From positions 1 to 37,825 of the forward strand of contig SUZW01000018.1 in the NCBI GenBank assembly GCA_015059685.1: DNA of 37,825 nt, written 5' to 3'. The notes under the pieces were generated by a model. It saw only the letters and a list, made by a program, of their open reading frames with translations, was not told the DNA's origin and ran no database searches. The DNA comes from Rikenellaceae bacterium (GTDB lineage: Bacteria > Bacteroidota > Bacteroidia > Bacteroidales > Rikenellaceae). Positions within the stretch are counted from its first letter, which is position 1; the number at the start of each line of letters is the position of its first letter. The position numbers were made by a program, and so were the translations under genes. This document shows positions 34,565-37,825 of this stretch, one piece after another.

Positions 34565-37500
34565 TTAGAATGTTATAGATATGCTACCACCATAGGTTGC
34601 TGTACCCGGCATCTGCAAGAGGTCGAAGCCCGGTGTAAGAGCTGCACCACGCATTGACACAGCCTCCGGATCGAAACCAGGGAACTTGCTCCAGCAATAG
34701 AGGTTATTACCAAATACAGCTATCGACAAGCCGTGAATAGCCTTGCTCTTGGCAAGCAGCTTCTTCGGGAACGAGTACTCCAAGCGAACCTCACGCAACT
34801 TCAAGAACGAAGTCTCAACAAAGTTTGCCTCGGCACAACCACGATCATACTTTGCCTGATAGTAGGCCTGAATAGTGCTTGCTGTATGCTCGAAATCGCA
34901 CACACGGTAGTTACCATCGTCAAGAGCCACAACGCCCTTTGGAACGAAGCCACCCTCACGACCTTCGAGTGTCGCAACACCCTTACCACGGTAGTTCATT
35001 GCCCAGTTGGTCTCCGACCAAACGCTTCCGCCATACTGGCCATCGAACTTGATGCTTGCCTTGAGGCCCTTCCAGCTGAACGAGGTGCCAAAACCGCCTC
35101 GCCAATCAGGCATACACTCACCGATATAGGCTATCTCCTCGTCAATTACAGGCGAGCCATTTATATCGTGTACAATCTGTCCCGATACATCAATCATACG
35201 GCCATCCACACCTACTGCATACGAGCCCTCAGGAGCACGCTTATAAGGACGACCATACATCGAGGTCAATGAGCTACCTACATAAGCATACATATACGCG
35301 TAAGAGCCACGGCTTGCAATCTGCCAATAGTCGATACCCTCACCCAACTCGAGAACCTTGTTGCGGTTCATTGACCAGTTGGCGTTGATCGACCAATTGA
35401 TATCCTTTGTACGGATAAGGGTACCACGAGCTGCAATCTCGATACCGTGGTTAAGAATAGAACCTGCATTGGTATAGACCTTGGTCATACCCGTAGATGC
35501 CGACACTGGCATCGAAGCCAACGCATTCTTGGTGTGGCTACGATAGTATGCCACATCGAGGTTGAAGCGGTTGCGGAACATACGCAAGTCCAAACCAACC
35601 TCCCACGACGACACCATCTCCGGCAGCAAGACACCATTAACCTTTGCGGTCTGTGTTGTAACATTTCCAGGGAAGAGTGTACTTGAAAGATACTCCTCGA
35701 TACGATATGGAGTTGTATCGTGACCTACCTGCGCCCACGAAGCACGAATCTTCATCATATTAATCACACCATTGGTCTTGCCGAAGTCCAGCAACTCGTT
35801 CAGCACGATACTACCCGATACCGATGGGTAGAAGTAAGAACGGTTGGCTGCAGGAAGCGTACTCGACCAGTCATTACGGCCTGTAACATCCACGAACACA
35901 GCGTTCTTCCAACCAAACTGCACCATACCGTAGAGTGAGTTGGTCTGACGGTTGTAGGCGTAGTTGCTTGTCTTAACCTGCGTTGCAGCGTTTGCAAGGG
36001 TATATACGCTCGGGTTCTTCAAGTTGTCCGCCCACTGCTCGTGCTTCTCGTACTGGCGGTTGATGATGCTACCACCAAAGTTTGCAGTGAGGTTGATGTC
36101 GTGCTCGAAGTCGTGAGTATAGCGCAACAAGAACTCACCCGAATACTGCATCGAGCGAATTGTCTGCTCACGGTAGTATCCATCAGGGTCAGCCTGTGTA
36201 GATGTCGCTGTCTGCTGCGTACGGAAGTCGTAATTCGAGTCCAAACCTCCACGAACCATCAGCGTCAAGCCCTTGTAGATATTGAAGTCGAGCTTCACAT
36301 TGCCATAGATACGGTCACGGTTCTGCGTATTCAAACTCTCATTCACAAGGAAGTAGGCGTTGTTCTTACCACCCGAAAGTGATGTATCCTGCTGCAAGCC
36401 CTCCTGACCATCAAGCCAATAGTGCTTTGCCCAATCCATATCGATATTAGGACCGTAGCACCACAAGCTATACATGATAGAGTTCGAGCCGTAACCCGAC
36501 GATGTAGGGATATTGTCGCAGTGACGACGACGATAGTTCACCGAAATCTCCGATGTAAACCACTTGGTAATCTCGTTACGCGTGCGTAATGATATATGTT
36601 GGCTATTCGAAGGCGAGTTAGGGATGATACCCTCGTTGCGGAAGTCACGCACCGAGATACGCACCGAGTTCTTGGAGTTGATACGACCCGATACCGACAC
36701 CGAGTTCGACCAAGTGTGACCTGTCTGGAAGAAGTCCTTAAACCAATCGCCGTGGCTCACAAACGGAGTCTTCTCACGACGGAAGTCACCGATAGCATCT
36801 ACCGAGCCACCTATACCGAGGTTTTCATCGTAGTATTGGTAATATGGCGTACCATCCATCTTTGGACCCCACGAAAGCATCTGTGTCTGGCTGTCGTAGT
36901 TCGGCTCCGGATCATAGCCCGTTCCCTTACCCTCGTCACCGCTACGCAAGTAGTAGAAGTAGTCAGGCGACGAACCTTGACCATAGACATACTGCAAGTC
37001 CGGTGAAGTATTAACAGTCTCGAAGGTGAGGCTTGTCGAATAGGTAATGCTCATCTTCGACTCGAGCTTATCTGCAGTCTTGGTAGTGATGATAATAGCA
37101 CCATTTGCCGCAGCCGAGCCATAGAGCGCTGTAGCTGCAGGGCCCTTCAGCACCGTTACCGACTCGATATCCTCGGGGTTGATATCGCCTGTACCATCAC
37201 CGTAGTCAATAGAATAGAGCGAACCATCACCACCCGCATCCGACTGCGTCGAGTGGTTGTACATAGGTACACCATCGACAACGAAGAGAGCCGTGTTGTT
37301 CGAAAAATCTACCGACGACTCACCACGCAGCGTTACACGAGTTGAACCACCTGGGCCCGAATTTGATTGCTGAATGTTAAGACCTGCCACCTGTCCCGTA
37401 AGACCCGAGAGCCAGTTTGTAGCATTTGTTGCCGAAGCAAGAACATCTCCGCCAACCTTCTGCGCTGCGTAACCGAGCGACTTCTCGTCACGCTTGATAC

Positions 37501-37825
37501 CGAGAGCCGTAACGACAATCGACTCCATAGCCTGCGCCTCCGGCACCATCGACACATTTATCTGTGTGCGGGCACCGACCTTTACGGTTTCGGTCTTATA
37601 TCCAAGGAAGGAGAATTGTAACTCCTGGTTAGGAGTTGCTTTGATTTCGTATCGGCCATCGAGCTCGGTAACTACACCCTGCAGCGTATTTACAATGATG
37701 ACACCGACACCGATCATCGGTTTACCGTTCTCGTCGAGTACGGTTCCCGATACAAGATGAGGTTTAGCCTCTTGTTTGGAAGTCGTTGATAATGAGGTAG
37801 TTATACCCCCCCCCCGTAGGGTTTT
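34565..37825 (-). CDS. SusC/RagA TonB-dependent outer-membrane transporter, 5' end outside the window
   Basis: At least 1086 residues are visible; the signal peptide and start lie beyond the right edge. Order: carboxypeptidase-regulatory-like domain (SGTVLDENGKPMIGVGVIIV), TonB box/plug region (ESIVVTALGIKRDEKSLGYA), plug with LRGESSVDFSNNTALFVVDG and LYGSAAANGAIIITT, then the beta-barrel ending in GTATYGGSISITF with terminal Phe. It imports the substrate handed over by SusD using TonB energy. The frame stays open through a run of ten G at 37806-37815 close to where the signal peptide should end, so slippage there would switch the protein off. The first methionine inside the domain (37717) is not the true start. 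Confidence 0.93.
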   Translation of the reverse strand, partial: KTLRGGGITTSLSTTSKQEAKPHLVSGTVLDENGKPMIGVGVIIVNTLQGVVTELDGRYEIKATPNQELQFSFLGYKTETVKVGARTQINVSMVPEAQAMESIVVTALGIKRDEKSLGYAAQKVGGDVLASATNATNWLSGLTGQVAGLNIQQSNSGPGGSTRVTLRGESSVDFSNNTALFVVDGVPMYNHSTQSDAGGDGSLYSIDYGDGTGDINPEDIESVTVLKGPAATALYGSAAANGAIIITTKTADKLESKMSITYSTSLTFETVNTSPDLQYVYGQGSSPDYFYYLRSGDEGKGTGYDPEPNYDSQTQMLSWGPKMDGTPYYQYYDENLGIGGSVDAIGDFRREKTPFVSHGDWFKDFFQTGHTWSNSVSVSGRINSKNSVRISVRDFRNEGIIPNSPSNSQHISLRTRNEITKWFTSEISVNYRRRHCDNIPTSSGYGSNSIMYSLWCYGPNIDMDWAKHYWLDGQEGLQQDTSLSGGKNNAYFLVNESLNTQNRDRIYGNVKLDFNIYKGLTLMVRGGLDSNYDFRTQQTATSTQADPDGYYREQTIRSMQYSGEFLLRYTHDFEHDINLTANFGGSIINRQYEKHEQWADNLKNPSVYTLANAATQVKTSNYAYNRQTNSLYGMVQFGWKNAVFVDVTGRNDWSSTLPAANRSYFYPSVSGSIVLNELLDFGKTNGVINMMKIRASWAQVGHDTTPYRIEEYLSSTLFPGNVTTQTAKVNGVLLPEMVSSWEVGLDLRMFRNRFNLDVAYYRSHTKNALASMPVSASTGMTKVYTNAGSILNHGIEIAARGTLIRTKDINWSINANWSMNRNKVLELGEGIDYWQIASRGSYAYMYAYVGSSLTSMYGRPYKRAPEGSYAVGVDGRMIDVSGQIVHDINGSPVIDEEIAYIGECMPDWRGGFGTSFSWKGLKASIKFDGQYGGSVWSETNWAMNYRGKGVATLEGREGGFVPKGVVALDDGNYRVCDFEHTASTIQAYYQAKYDRGCAEANFVETSFLKLREVRLEYSFPKKLLAKSKAIHGLSIAVFGNNLYCWSKFPGFDPEAVSMRGAALTPGFDLLQMPGTATYGGSISITF
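37806..37815 (-). repeat. G10 homopolymer tract in the 5' part of susC
   Basis: Ten consecutive C on the plus strand, read as G by susC. In the sequenced state the frame (ending ITTSLSTTSKQEAK before the first domain) is open to the window edge. Because the start codon is outside the window I cannot say whether ten is the in-frame number. Confidence 0.75.

Overview
The window comes from a gut-type member of the Bacteroidota, most likely Bacteroidales and possibly Alistipes or a relative. This rests on the SusC/SusD pair, many lipoproteins with fimbrillin-like, BACON and GLUG parts, metallophosphoesterases of the MetallophosN/MetallophosC type, and -7 promoter elements of the TAnnTTTG form upstream of many genes. 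No rRNA, tRNA, insertion sequence or CRISPR array was seen. The genus is a guess from style, not from a marker gene.

Left edge (1-1520): an AT-rich patch with an EcoRI-family adenine methyltransferase on the minus strand. Its end carries a run of nine G (minus strand). The DNA after that run encodes a differently framed copy of the family's C-terminal motif in each of the three reading frames. This looks like a slippage-driven switch of the protein tail and is the most striking small-scale feature here. Core housekeeping region (1600-16200): flavodiiron protein, a shortened YdeI-like protein, an EamA transporter, guaA and guaB (the GuaA has lost its glutaminase active site), a probable structured RNA with an intrinsic terminator upstream of guaB, a HAD hydrolase, the c-di-AMP synthase CdaA, an OmpH-like lipoprotein, an SGNH esterase, a lipoprotein hydrolase with an M14 peptidase, and RmuC.

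Right half (16300-37825): one co-directional minus-strand locus. Read in its own direction it runs SusC (5' end outside the window), SusD, a BACON/GLUG lipoprotein, a 48-residue peptide, a fimbrillin/GLUG lipoprotein, a terminator and repeat-rich gap, then four metallophosphoesterases. Two of these are near-duplicate lipoproteins with a fimbrillin-like N-terminus, one is a short lipoprotein, and one is fused to GLUG repeats. There are no glycoside hydrolases or regulators in view. The layout suggests a SusCD-type uptake system whose surface enzymes act on phosphate esters or phosphodiesters rather than on plain glycans. A run of ten G lies in the 5' part of susC, so the importer may also be phase variable.

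Two long G tracts, one in a DNA methylase and one in a SusC importer, within 38 kb suggest that simple-sequence phase variation matters in this organism.
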